A stretch of DNA of 64,000 nt from an uncultured Collinsella sp. (GTDB lineage: Bacteria > Actinomycetota > Coriobacteriia > Coriobacteriales > Coriobacteriaceae), in the NCBI GenBank assembly GCA_959026725.1, contig CAUFMG010000009.1, positions 29,267-93,266 on the forward strand. Reading direction: 5' to 3'. Position numbers and translations under genes: made by a program. Below, in pieces: positions 1 through 7,707 of this stretch. Under the pieces are notes generated by a model, which was given only the letters and a program-made list of their open reading frames with translations, had not been told where the DNA came from and ran no database searches. Position 1 is the first letter of the stretch. Each line of letters starts with the position of its first letter.

Positions 1-905
1 CCCGCCCCAAGATCGCTGACTACCCGTTTACCACGCTCGTGCCGAACCTCGGCATGGTGCGTGCCGGCGAATATTCTTACGTCGTTGCCGACGTCCCCGG
101 TCTCATCGAGGGCGCGAGCGAGGGCAAGGGCCTGGGTCACCAGTTCCTGCGCCACATTGAGCGTACGGCTCTGATCATGCATGTCGTCGACATGACGGGT
201 GGTTTTGAGGATCGCGATCCGGTCGAGGACTATCGCATCATCAACCGCGAGCTCGAGCAGTATGGCGCCGAGCTTTCGGAGCGTCCGCAGATTGTCGTTG
301 CCAACAAGTGCGACGCGCCGGGCACGGCCGATAAGATTGCCGACCTCAAGCGTGCAGCGCTCGACGATGGCCATATGTTCTTTGCCGTGTCTGCCGTGAC
401 GGGCGCCGGCCTCAACACGCTGATGCTTGCCGTGGGTGAGCAGGTGGCCAAGCTCCGCGCCGAGCTGGCGGTCTCCGATGAGCCGGTCGACCTGCACGAC
501 GATGAATGGGAGCGCCGTCGCCTGCAGCGAGAGAAGCGTTTCCGCATTGTCCAGGAAGAGCCCGGTGCCTTCCGCGTGGTCGGTCGTGCCATCGAGCGCA
601 TGGTCATTCAGACCGACTGGGAAAATGAGGAAGCCGTCATTTACCTGCAGCATAAGTTTGCGCGTATGGGTGTTGACGATGCGCTCGAGAAGGCCGGTTG
701 CCGTGCGGGCGACGAGGTCCGCATTTGCCAGCGCGCCTTTGACTTTGAGGGCGCCGAGGACTTCTCGGAGTACGAGGAGCTCGAGGATGCTGGCGAGGAC
801 GTTGCCGTTGAAGCCATTGACGTGGCTGATGCTGCGGATGAGGGCGTCGAGGTTGTCGATGCGGCGGATGCCGCGGGCGATGCCGAGACCTCGGAGGGCG
901 AGTAG
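1..905 (+). CDS. obg: GTPase Obg/CgtA, 5' end missing
   Basis: Ribosome-assembly and stress GTPase. The reading frame is open from base 3, so the gene starts upstream of the window and the glycine-rich Obg fold and P-loop are not visible. What is seen is the switch I region (DYPFTT), the G3 motif DVPG, the G4 motif NKCD, a G5-like SAVTG, and then the Obg C-terminal (OCT) domain with GAFRVVGRAIERMV. The protein ends in an acidic, Ala/Asp/Glu-rich tail of about 60 residues, as in many actinobacterial Obg proteins. Three bases separate it from nadD, so the two are probably cotranscribed. Confidence 0.95.
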   Translation, partial: RPKIADYPFTTLVPNLGMVRAGEYSYVVADVPGLIEGASEGKGLGHQFLRHIERTALIMHVVDMTGGFEDRDPVEDYRIINRELEQYGAELSERPQIVVANKCDAPGTADKIADLKRAALDDGHMFFAVSAVTGAGLNTLMLAVGEQVAKLRAELAVSDEPVDLHDDEWERRRLQREKRFRIVQEEPGAFRVVGRAIERMVIQTDWENEEAVIYLQHKFARMGVDDALEKAGCRAGDEVRICQRAFDFEGAEDFSEYEELEDAGEDVAVEAIDVADAADEGVEVVDAADAAGDAETSEGE

Positions 906-908
906 GCC

Positions 909-1586
909 ATGTCGCTGCGCGGTGGAATCGGTCTGCCCGAGCTTCCTCTAGAGGACGGGCAGGAGTTTAGGCTCGGCATTATGGGTGGCACCTTTGATCC
1001 CATCCATTACGGGCACCTGGTGACTGCCGAGCAGGCGCGCGAGTCGCTCGACTTGGACGCTGTGCTCTTTATGCCGGCGGGCTCTCCTGCTTTTAAGCTT
1101 GACAAGCCGGTGACGCCTGCCGAGGACCGTTATGCCATGACGGTCCTCGCCACCGCCGCGAACCCGGCTTTTTTGGCGAGCCGGTTCGAGATCGACCGCC
1201 CGGGCGTAACCTATACGGCCGATACGCTTCATGCCCTTCGCGACTTTTACCCGCCGCAGGTAAAGCTCTACTTTATTACGGGCGCCGACGCGATCATCGA
1301 TATCGTGACCTGGCATGATGCCGAACGAATCGCTGAGCTTGCTACCTTTATTGCGGCGACACGACCGGGCTTTGATATCGATACGGCGCGTGCCCGAATC
1401 AAAGAGTCGGGGCTGCCGTTCGACGTGCGCTATATTCAGATTCCAGCGTTGGCGATCAGCTCGACGAACATTCGTAAGCGAGTTGCCCGCGGTATGAGCG
1501 TGCGCTATCTTACGAGCGAGTCCGTGCTCGGCTACATTCGCAAACGCAGGCTATATGCCGATTTGGGCCAAGAAGATTTTGAGTGA
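909..1586 (+). CDS. nadD: Nicotinate-nucleotide adenylyltransferase
   Basis: Makes deamido-NAD from nicotinate mononucleotide and ATP in NAD synthesis. The 225-residue product has the nucleotidyltransferase signature GGTFDPIHYGH at about residues 26-36 and the C-terminal SSTNIR motif. About 20 residues precede the usual N-terminus. The ATG at 909 is the only start that keeps the full nucleotide-binding fold. It follows obg by three bases and is followed by yqeK, the standard obg-nadD-yqeK-rsfS order. Confidence 0.93.
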   Translation: MSLRGGIGLPELPLEDGQEFRLGIMGGTFDPIHYGHLVTAEQARESLDLDAVLFMPAGSPAFKLDKPVTPAEDRYAMTVLATAANPAFLASRFEIDRPGVTYTADTLHALRDFYPPQVKLYFITGADAIIDIVTWHDAERIAELATFIAATRPGFDIDTARARIKESGLPFDVRYIQIPALAISSTNIRKRVARGMSVRYLTSESVLGYIRKRRLYADLGQEDFE

Positions 1587-1598
1587 TGGGGGTCTACG

Positions 1599-2207
1599 TT
1601 GTCGGTAGAGGATCAGTTTGAGGGCGATGAGCGCGCGCTGCTCAAGCGCATTCAAGAGCTGCTCGATGTTCGCATGAAGGATAAGCGCAAGCGCTATGTG
1701 CATTCGCTGGGTGTTGCCGAGACCGCACTTCATCTGGCCGAGGTCTACGGCGTTGACCGCTTTGATGCCGCTGCCGCCGGCCTGATCCATGACTGGGACA
1801 AAGTGCTCTCCGACGACGAGCTGGTCACGCGCGCTCTGCACTACGGCATTAAGATTGCCGGCTCTCCTTCCGCCGCGACGCCGCTTTTGCATGGCCCTGT
1901 TGCCGCCTATGAGCTTCCGCAGCTTTTCCCCGAGTTGTCGTTGGCCGTTTTCCAGGCTGTCGACCGTCACACCGTGGGTGCCTGCGACATGACGCCGCTC
2001 GATATGGTGGTCTTTGTGGCCGATGCCATCGAGCCCAACCGCCACGGCGACTATGCCCATGCGTTGCGTAAGATGGTGGGGGAGTCGACGCTCGACGAGT
2101 TGTTCTTCTCCTGTTTTGCGCAGGGTTTGGTCTATGTGATTCAGTCCGGGCGCTATCTTTATCCCACGGCTATTTCGATTTACAACCATTACGCCCAGCT
2201 GCGCTAG
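1599..2207 (+). CDS. yqeK: HD-domain hydrolase, YqeK family
   Basis: YqeK proteins are HD-domain enzymes that hydrolyse diadenosine tetraphosphate symmetrically. The 202-residue product shows an N-terminal HS, the central HD pair (GLIHDWDK), HGPVAAYE, and the distal motif VADAIEPNR, all metal-site elements of this family. The start is a TTG with modest ribosome-binding sequence (gatggggg). Its place between nadD and rsfS matches the arrangement in most Gram-positive bacteria. The substrate is inferred from the family. Confidence 0.88.
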   Translation: MSVEDQFEGDERALLKRIQELLDVRMKDKRKRYVHSLGVAETALHLAEVYGVDRFDAAAAGLIHDWDKVLSDDELVTRALHYGIKIAGSPSAATPLLHGPVAAYELPQLFPELSLAVFQAVDRHTVGACDMTPLDMVVFVADAIEPNRHGDYAHALRKMVGESTLDELFFSCFAQGLVYVIQSGRYLYPTAISIYNHYAQLR

Positions 2208-2235
2208 CTCGGGTGCGTCTAGAAAGAGGTATTCC

Positions 2236-2691
2236 ATGGCCGACGAGACCATGACCGACGAGCAGATTCTTGAAGGTGTGGAGCACAAGAGCTTCGTCGC
2301 CACGTCCGACCGCACTGCCGCCTCGCTGTCTGCGAGCGGTGTCGCCGCCGAGGATGTCGCCCGCGCCGCCGCGCAGGCCGCCTACGACAAGAAGGGCGAG
2401 GACGTTCAGGTGCTCGACCTGACCGAGCTTTCCGACGTATGCGACTACTTTGTGCTTGCCACCGGTACCAACAACCGCCAGGTCGATTCTATCGTCGACG
2501 AGATCGAGGAGAAGGTCGCCGAGGCTTGCGGCGAGCACCCGTTCTCCATCGAGGGTCGCGAGCAGAAGACCTGGATGCTCATGGACTACGGTTCGGTTGT
2601 CGTCCACGTCTTCACTCCCGAAGCCCGCGACTTCTACCGCCTCGAGAAACTCTGGGGAGACGCCCCCCAGCTCCCCCTCAACCTCCTCTAG
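2236..2691 (+). CDS. rsfS: Ribosomal silencing factor RsfS
   Basis: RsfS (iojap family) binds ribosomal protein L14 on the 50S subunit and blocks joining to 30S when nutrients are scarce. The 151-residue product carries the family core (DVCDYFVLATGTNNRQV, then EGREQKTWMLMDYG, then FYRLEKLW). About 40 N-terminal residues precede that core, longer than the compact family form. The ATG at 2236 has agaaagagg upstream. It is the last gene of the obg block, and a hairpin terminator follows at 2733. Confidence 0.93.
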   Translation: MADETMTDEQILEGVEHKSFVATSDRTAASLSASGVAAEDVARAAAQAAYDKKGEDVQVLDLTELSDVCDYFVLATGTNNRQVDSIVDEIEEKVAEACGEHPFSIEGREQKTWMLMDYGSVVVHVFTPEARDFYRLEKLWGDAPQLPLNLL

Positions 2692-2721
2692 TAGCTCATT
2701 TGAGACGGGGTTTAGCTACCC
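2691..2721. repeat. REP-like hairpin unit, copy A
   Basis: A 31-base unit starts on the last base of the rsfS stop codon. Its ends, GTAGCT (2691-2696) and AGCTAC (2714-2719), are inverted and flank TTGAGACGGGG. The same unit recurs at 10739-10773, with a half unit at 10711, also beginning at a stop codon. No function is evident. Confidence 0.55.
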
Positions 2722-2732
2722 TCACGCATATC

Positions 2733-2775
2733 GCCGGGCAGTTGCGGTTTTCCGCACCTGCCCGGCTTTCTTTTT
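2733..2775 (+). terminator. Rho-independent terminator after rsfS
   Basis: A 15-bp stem with one wobble (2733-2747 with 2752-2766) and a TTTT loop is followed by a T-rich run (ctttcttttt). It closes the obg-rsfS unit and sits between it and the converging dinB. Confidence 0.85.
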
Positions 2776-2787
2776 GCCCAAAGGCGG

Positions 2788-4041
2788 TTAATCGTTGAAG
2801 CGGGATTGGCGGCCGAAGGATAGGGCGGTGTCGCCGAATTTGTCTCGGACGGCGTCGATGGCGACGGAGAGGCCGCGGCGGTCGCTGGATTGGGCTCCAC
2901 GGTCGTCGACTTCGCAGAACAGGTCGGTCTGGATGCCGCCCCGATGGTCAAAGTCGCTCATGCCGATGCCTGCTAAGCGAACGTGCATTCCTTCCTGCCA
3001 GATGTTGTCGAGCAGATCGAGTGCAACCGCCACGAAGATGTTCTCATCGTCGGTCGGATGAGGCAGCCGGCGCTGTGCCGTACGCCCGCTGCCATACGAA
3101 TACTTAAGCTTGAGCGTTACCGTGGCACCCGTCAGCCCCTGACGGCGCAGACGGCGTCCCACTGACTCTCCCAACAGCGCAATCGCCGCCTCAATATCCC
3201 CACGCTCAGTCAAATCTTTAGCAAAGGTGCGTTCATTGCTGACCGACTTGACCTCGCGCTCTTCATCGAGGCTCGTGACTTCAGAGATTTCGAGTCCCAG
3301 CGCACGCTGGCGCATGTGCTCGCCGTTGACGCCAAAAATAGAGGCCAAGGTGGATTCCGGTGCACGTGATAGCTCGCCGAGGGTGTAGATGCGCATGCGG
3401 CGCAGTCGCTCCTCGGCCGAGCGCCCGATGCCACTCATGGCAGATACCGGCAGCGCGGCCAAAAAGCGCTGCTCGGTTCCGGGGCGCACGATGGTCAGCC
3501 CAAACGGCTTATCCCGCTCGCTTGCGATTTTTGCGACCGTCTTGTTGCAGCCAACGCCAATGGAGCAGGTCACTCCCAGCCCTGTCACGCGGTCGCTTAT
3601 ACGCCGCGCAACCAGCAGCGGGTCTTCGGGCGCAAAGCGACCCGGTGTGATATCGATAAAGGCTTCGTCGATGGATACGCGCTCGACGCGCGGGGTCTCG
3701 TCGGCGAGAATCGCCATGACCTGCGCGCTCACCTCGCGGTAGCGATCAAAGTGCCCGTGCGTCCAAATGGCTTGCGGGCACAAGCGCCGTGCCTCGGCTG
3801 AGGGCATGGCGGAGTGCACGCCAAAGCGGCGCGCCTCATACGAACACGTTGACACGACGCCACGCGAATCGGCGTCTCCGCCCACGATGAGCGGCTTTCC
3901 GCGCCATTCGGGATGATCGAGCATCTCCACGCTCGCAAAAAACGCATCAAGGTCCATCAGACCCACCGCCGGACCCGTCCAGGGAGGCGGCGTGACGCCC
4001 ATGGCATCCTCATAACCGTATGTATGTTCGCGTCTTTCCAT
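2788..4041 (-). CDS. dinB: DNA polymerase IV (Y family)
   Basis: Error-prone translesion polymerase. The 417-residue product has the first metal-binding Asp in LMDLDAFFASVE (about residues 28-40) and the second catalytic motif SIDEAFIDIT. The helix-hairpin-helix (ALPVSAMSGIGRSAEERL) and little-finger domains follow. The gene is alone on the minus strand. A TATACT box lies six bases before the ATG at 4041 with no ribosome-binding site, suggesting a leaderless message. An in-frame ATG at 4002 has GAGGA five bases upstream, so the start is not settled. Confidence 0.93.
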   Translation of the reverse strand: MERREHTYGYEDAMGVTPPPWTGPAVGLMDLDAFFASVEMLDHPEWRGKPLIVGGDADSRGVVSTCSYEARRFGVHSAMPSAEARRLCPQAIWTHGHFDRYREVSAQVMAILADETPRVERVSIDEAFIDITPGRFAPEDPLLVARRISDRVTGLGVTCSIGVGCNKTVAKIASERDKPFGLTIVRPGTEQRFLAALPVSAMSGIGRSAEERLRRMRIYTLGELSRAPESTLASIFGVNGEHMRQRALGLEISEVTSLDEEREVKSVSNERTFAKDLTERGDIEAAIALLGESVGRRLRRQGLTGATVTLKLKYSYGSGRTAQRRLPHPTDDENIFVAVALDLLDNIWQEGMHVRLAGIGMSDFDHRGGIQTDLFCEVDDRGAQSSDRRGLSVAIDAVRDKFGDTALSFGRQSRFND

Positions 4042-4047
4042 GTCATG

Positions 4048-4053
4048 AGTATA
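4048..4053 (-). promoter_or_regulatory. Candidate -10 box of dinB
   Basis: TATACT on the minus strand ends six bases before the ATG at 4041, which would put the transcription start on or next to the start codon. No good -35 is seen 16-18 bases upstream. I find no clear LexA-type dyad here. Confidence 0.5.
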
Positions 4054-4157
4054 CCGCGCAGCTCATGTGGGGTGCGTGTATATGCTTGCAAATCCCGAAT
4101 TCTTGTCTAAGATATGGATTTGCCCTCGACTACACCGAAGAAGTTGGTCTCACGGAC

Positions 4158-4186
4158 TTCACCTGCCCGCGTCGATGGCGTATTAT
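4158..4186 (+). promoter_or_regulatory. Promoter of the rpsP operon
   Basis: TTCACC (4158-4163) and TATTAT (4181-4186) are separated by 17 bases. This would start transcription near 4193 and leave a leader of about 50 bases before rpsP. Confidence 0.6.
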
Positions 4187-4242
4187 GTTCAACTGTTTGT
4201 TTGTAGTTGCAGCCTAAAGCTGCTTGGTTGGAGGAGTTTCCT

Positions 4243-4584
4243 TTGGCAGTCAAGATTCGCCTTGCTCGTCACGGCGCTAAGAAGCGTCCGTACTACCGTG
4301 TCGTCGTCGCCGATTCCCGCGCCCCGCGTGACGGTCGTATCATCGAGGAGGTTGGCCGCTACAACCCGATGACCGCCCCCAAGACCATCAACCTCGACCT
4401 CGAGAAGATCGCCGACTGGCAGTCCAAGGGCGCTCAGCTCACCGACGCCGTCGCCGCTCTGGTCAAGGCCGCCAACGAGGGCGAGAAGACCGAGACCGTC
4501 GTCAAGAAGTCCAAGAAGCAGCTCGCCAAAGAGGGCGAGGCCGCTAAGGCTGCCGCTGAGGCCGCTGAGGGCGCCGAGGAGTAA
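4243..4584 (+). CDS. rpsP: 30S ribosomal protein S16
   Basis: Small-subunit ribosomal protein, 113 residues from a TTG at 4243 (AVKIRLARHGAKKRPYYRVV). The start is chosen because GGAGGAG lies seven bases upstream and the usual S16 N-terminus follows. An upstream in-frame ATG at 4207 would add unrelated residues. The C-terminus has a Lys/Ala/Glu-rich tail of about 30 residues beyond the conserved core, as often seen in actinobacteria. It heads the rpsP-khpA-rimM-trmD-lepB operon. Confidence 0.95.
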   Translation: MAVKIRLARHGAKKRPYYRVVVADSRAPRDGRIIEEVGRYNPMTAPKTINLDLEKIADWQSKGAQLTDAVAALVKAANEGEKTETVVKKSKKQLAKEGEAAKAAAEAAEGAEE

Positions 4585-4587
4585 ATC

Positions 4588-4872
4588 GTGCCTGAGGTTG
4601 ACGCTGCACAGCTCGAGGGTGAGGCAATGCTCTCAGATCGCATCGCCGATCTCGTCGAATATCTCGTTGTTCAGATCGTCGACGACCCGGATTCCGTGAG
4701 CCTTGAGGTCATCGATGGTGACGATGCCTCTACGATTGAGGTTTCGGTCGCCGAGGATGACGTCGCTAAGGTCATCGGCCGTCGTGGCCGTACCATTAAG
4801 GCCATTCGCACGCTCGCCCGTGCACTGGCCGCTCGCCTCGACACTGCTGTCGAGGTAGAGGTTCTGGGCTAG
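4588..4872 (+). CDS. khpA: KH-domain RNA-binding protein KhpA
   Basis: Small RNA-binding protein (94 residues from GTG 4588) with a single KH domain. The GxxG loop is in KVIGRRGRTIKAIRTLARALA. In Gram-positives KhpA pairs with KhpB and affects cell division and RNA stability. GAGGAG lies seven bases before the GTG. An ATG at 4627 would give the more usual 81-residue form. It sits between rpsP and rimM, the normal place for this gene. Confidence 0.88.
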   Translation: MPEVDAAQLEGEAMLSDRIADLVEYLVVQIVDDPDSVSLEVIDGDDASTIEVSVAEDDVAKVIGRRGRTIKAIRTLARALAARLDTAVEVEVLG

Positions 4873-4876
4873 GACC

Positions 4877-5398
4877 TTGAGGTCCCAGTACAAAAACATC
4901 GCCCGTGTGGTCAAGCCGCACGGAAGGAAGGGGGAGGTCCTCGCGCAGCCGCTGCGGGGGCTTCCTTCTGTATTAGAGCCGGGTATGCGCGTCGCCCTGA
5001 CGCCGCCGGCGCTCAAGCGCGACCGCTTTTGCACGGTCGTGTCCGTCACCGATACGGGCGATGGCGATCTGGTCTCGTTTGAGGGCATTGACGACTTGAC
5101 GGCCGCCGAGGGCATCACGGGATGCTACGTGCTGGCAAATCGTGACGACTTTGAGCTCGATTCGCTCGACGCTGCCTATACCGACCTGATGGGTCGCGAG
5201 GTGGTCGACGAGCGCTTCGGTTTACTCGGCACGATCGTCGAGATCATGTCGACGCCCGCTAACGATGTTTGGGTTGTTGAGGGCGATCGGTATGGCGAGG
5301 TACTGATTCCCGTGATCGAGCAGGTCGTGCTCGATCTTCCCGACACAGGAACAATTTCCGTCCACGTTATGGACGGCCTGATCGATATGGACAAGTAG
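4877..5398 (+). CDS. rimM: Ribosome maturation factor RimM
   Basis: 16S rRNA processing factor that binds S19 and helps assemble the 30S head. The 173-residue product has the N-terminal RimM beta-barrel (NIARVVKPHGRKGEVLAQPLRG) and the PRC-like C-terminal half (DLMGREVVDERFGLLGTIVEIM, then EVLIPVIEQVVLDLP). It starts with TTG four bases after khpA stops. Its neighbour trmD is the usual partner. Confidence 0.92.
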   Translation: MRSQYKNIARVVKPHGRKGEVLAQPLRGLPSVLEPGMRVALTPPALKRDRFCTVVSVTDTGDGDLVSFEGIDDLTAAEGITGCYVLANRDDFELDSLDAAYTDLMGREVVDERFGLLGTIVEIMSTPANDVWVVEGDRYGEVLIPVIEQVVLDLPDTGTISVHVMDGLIDMDK

Positions 5399-5408
5399 GG
5401 AGGACAAC

Positions 5409-6167
5409 ATGCTGATCGAGACCCTTTCGGTCTTTCCCGAGATGTTTGAGCCCGTCATGTCCACATCGATCTTGGGCCGCGCCCGCAAGGCCGGCCTTTT
5501 TGATTTTAAGGCGTATAACCTGCGCGACTGGACGCACGACCGCCATCGTACCGTCGATGACGAGCCGTACGGCGGCGGGCAGGGCATGCTCATGAAGGTC
5601 GAGCCTATTGCCGAGGCCATCGAGGCCATCAGCTCCGAGGGTCCCAAGCCCACCGTAGTGTTCTTCACCCCCTGTGGCGAGCCTTTTACGCAGCGTGTGG
5701 CCGAGCGCCTGCTCAAAAGTGAGCGCCTGCTGTTTGTGTGCAGTCGCTACGAGGGCGTCGACGAGCGCGCGTATGCGTATGCCGATGAGCGTCTGTCGAT
5801 CGGCGACTACGTGCTCACGGGCGGCGAGCTTCCCGCTATGGTCGTTGCCGATGCCGTCGTACGCCTGATTCCCGGCGCCCTGGGCGACGAGATGAGCAAC
5901 GTGGACGAGTCGTTCTCGACCGCCGAGGATGGAGGCCTGCTCGAGTACGCGCAGTATACCCGTCCTGCCGAGTTCAACGGCGAGGGCGTGCCTCCGGTGC
6001 TTGTGAGCGGCGATCACGCCAAGGTCGATGCCTGGCGTCGCAAGAACGCCATCGAGCGCACCTGCCGCTGGCGTCCCGACTTGATCGAGACGGCGCGGCT
6101 CACGCCCGAGGAGCGCGCTTACGCGCAGGAGATTCTTGACGCTTCGTATTCGCAGAGCGAGGAGTGA
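5409..6167 (+). CDS. trmD: tRNA (guanine-N1)-methyltransferase
   Basis: Methylates G37 of tRNAs next to the anticodon with SAM, preventing +1 frameshifts. The 252-residue product has the SPOUT trefoil-knot motifs YEGVDERAYAYADERLSIGDYVL and GGELPAMVVADAVVRLIPG, and the N-terminal IETLSVFPEMFEPV. The ATG at 5409 follows a gggagg sequence. The end overlaps the start region of lepB. Confidence 0.95.
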   Translation: MLIETLSVFPEMFEPVMSTSILGRARKAGLFDFKAYNLRDWTHDRHRTVDDEPYGGGQGMLMKVEPIAEAIEAISSEGPKPTVVFFTPCGEPFTQRVAERLLKSERLLFVCSRYEGVDERAYAYADERLSIGDYVLTGGELPAMVVADAVVRLIPGALGDEMSNVDESFSTAEDGGLLEYAQYTRPAEFNGEGVPPVLVSGDHAKVDAWRRKNAIERTCRWRPDLIETARLTPEERAYAQEILDASYSQSEE

Positions 6168-6169
6168 GT

Positions 6170-6733
6170 ATGGTTCCTACGCAACATTCCGCGTTGAGGG
6201 GCGCTTTTGAGTGGATCGCGGTCATCGCGATCGCGCTCGTGGCCACGTTCCTGATCCGCACTTTTGTGGTCGAGCCCTTTGTGGTGCCCACCGGTTCTAT
6301 GGAGGACACGATCGAGATTGGCGACCAGATCCTGGCACAAAAGGTGAGCCTCGAGCTCGGTCAGCCCGTCAAGCAGGGCGATATCGTGGTGTTTCACAAC
6401 CCCGATGGCACCTCCGAGCATGATGTTCTTGTCAAGCGTGTTATTGCCACGGCCGGGCAGACGGTCGACCTGCAGGATGGCAAGGTGGTTGTTGACGGCC
6501 AAGCGCTCGACGAGGACTATACGACGGGCATGAGCTGGCCACTTTCGGTCCAAGCGCCCGGCGCTCAGGTAAGCTATCCCTACACCGTTCCCGACGGGTG
6601 CGTGTGGGTGATGGGCGACAACCGCGAAAACTCTGCCGACTCACGCTACTTTGGTCCCGTCGATCGCTCTGATTTGATCGCTGTGGCACTCGTTCGCTAC
6701 TGGCCGCTCAACCGCATCGGCGCTATCGACTAA
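6170..6733 (+). CDS. lepB: Signal peptidase I
   Basis: Membrane serine protease that removes signal peptides from exported proteins. The 187-residue product has one N-terminal membrane segment (about residues 15-30), the catalytic Ser43 in PTGSMEDT and the general-base Lys89 in VLVKRVIA. The C-terminal box is GDNRENSADSRYFGPV. The ATG at 6170 is preferred over the overlapping GTG at 6164 because AGGAG lies five bases upstream. It is the last gene of the rpsP operon. Confidence 0.93.
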   Translation: MVPTQHSALRGAFEWIAVIAIALVATFLIRTFVVEPFVVPTGSMEDTIEIGDQILAQKVSLELGQPVKQGDIVVFHNPDGTSEHDVLVKRVIATAGQTVDLQDGKVVVDGQALDEDYTTGMSWPLSVQAPGAQVSYPYTVPDGCVWVMGDNRENSADSRYFGPVDRSDLIAVALVRYWPLNRIGAID

Positions 6734-6740
6734 AAACCGC

Positions 6741-6746
6741 TATAGT
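6741..6746 (+). promoter_or_regulatory. Candidate -10 box before glyQ
   Basis: TATAGT lies in a CGC-TATAGT context 47 bases before glyQ. No convincing -35 is seen. I find no T-box or specifier stem between lepB and glyQ. Confidence 0.35.
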
Positions 6747-6792
6747 ACAGTACCTAACCGTGTAATCGTTTCGACGAGGGGATATTAGAGGC

Positions 6793-7704
6793 ATGAACGC
6801 TTCATCGCTTTCCTTCCAAGACATCATCCTGCGCCTCCAGCAGTACTGGGGCGAGCAGGGCTGCGTCATTATGCAGCCCTATGACTCCGAGGTCGGTGCC
6901 GGTACCTTCCATACCGCGACCACGCTGCGCTCGCTCGGTCCCGCCGAGTGGCGCACCTGCTATGCGCAGCCCTGCCGCCGTCCCGCTGACGGCCGCTACG
7001 GCGAGAACCCCAACCGCATGCAGCACTACTATCAGTTCCAAGTGCTCATCAAGCCCTCGCCGGTCAACGCCCAGGAGCTCTACCTTGGTTCGCTGGCCGC
7101 CATTGGCCTGGACCCCAACGACCATGACGTCCGCTTTGTCGAGGACGACTGGGAGAGCCCGACGCTCGGCGCCTGGGGCCTTGGCTGGGAGGTCTGGCTC
7201 AATGGCATGGAGGTCACGCAGTTTACGTACTTCCAGCAGGTGGGCGGCATCGAGGTCGACCCCGTGCCCGTTGAGATTACCTACGGCCTGGAGCGTATCG
7301 CCATGTACGCCCAGGGCGTTAACTCGGTCTACGACCTGGTGTGGAGCTACCTGCCCGACGGCACGCCCATGACCTATGGCGACGTGTTCCTCGAGAACGA
7401 GCGCGAGTTCAGTGCCTATAACTTTGAGGTCGCCAACGTCGAGATGATGAGTCAGAAGTTTGACGACTACGAGGCCGAGTGCCATTCCTGCCTGGAGCGC
7501 AAGCTGCCGCTGCCGGCATATGACTGCGTCATGAAGTGCAGCCACGCCTTCAACCTGCTCGATGCCCGCGGCGCCCTGTCCGCGGTCGAGCGTGCCAACT
7601 ACATCCTGCGCGTCCGCGCCGTCGCCAAGGCGTGCTGCGAGGCCTACATGGCCGAGGTCGCCGGAGTCAACGAGAATGCCGATCAGGAAGGCGAGGTGGC
7701 GTAA
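6793..7704 (+). CDS. glyQ: Glycyl-tRNA synthetase alpha subunit
   Basis: Catalytic subunit of the bacterial alpha2-beta2 glycyl-tRNA synthetase, a class II enzyme. The 303-residue product shows the near-invariant start QDIILRLQQYWGEQGCVIMQP, motif 2 region (AQPCRRPADGRYGENPNRMQ) and TYGLERIAMY. The last 20 residues or so are acidic and variable. glyS follows after three bases. Confidence 0.97.
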   Translation: MNASSLSFQDIILRLQQYWGEQGCVIMQPYDSEVGAGTFHTATTLRSLGPAEWRTCYAQPCRRPADGRYGENPNRMQHYYQFQVLIKPSPVNAQELYLGSLAAIGLDPNDHDVRFVEDDWESPTLGAWGLGWEVWLNGMEVTQFTYFQQVGGIEVDPVPVEITYGLERIAMYAQGVNSVYDLVWSYLPDGTPMTYGDVFLENEREFSAYNFEVANVEMMSQKFDDYEAECHSCLERKLPLPAYDCVMKCSHAFNLLDARGALSAVERANYILRVRAVAKACCEAYMAEVAGVNENADQEGEVA

Positions 7705-7707
7705 GCC

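Noticed and set aside
2691..2721. The GTAGCT unit as the rsfS terminator
   Set aside because: The stem is only six base pairs with no T-run, and a much better terminator follows at 2733.
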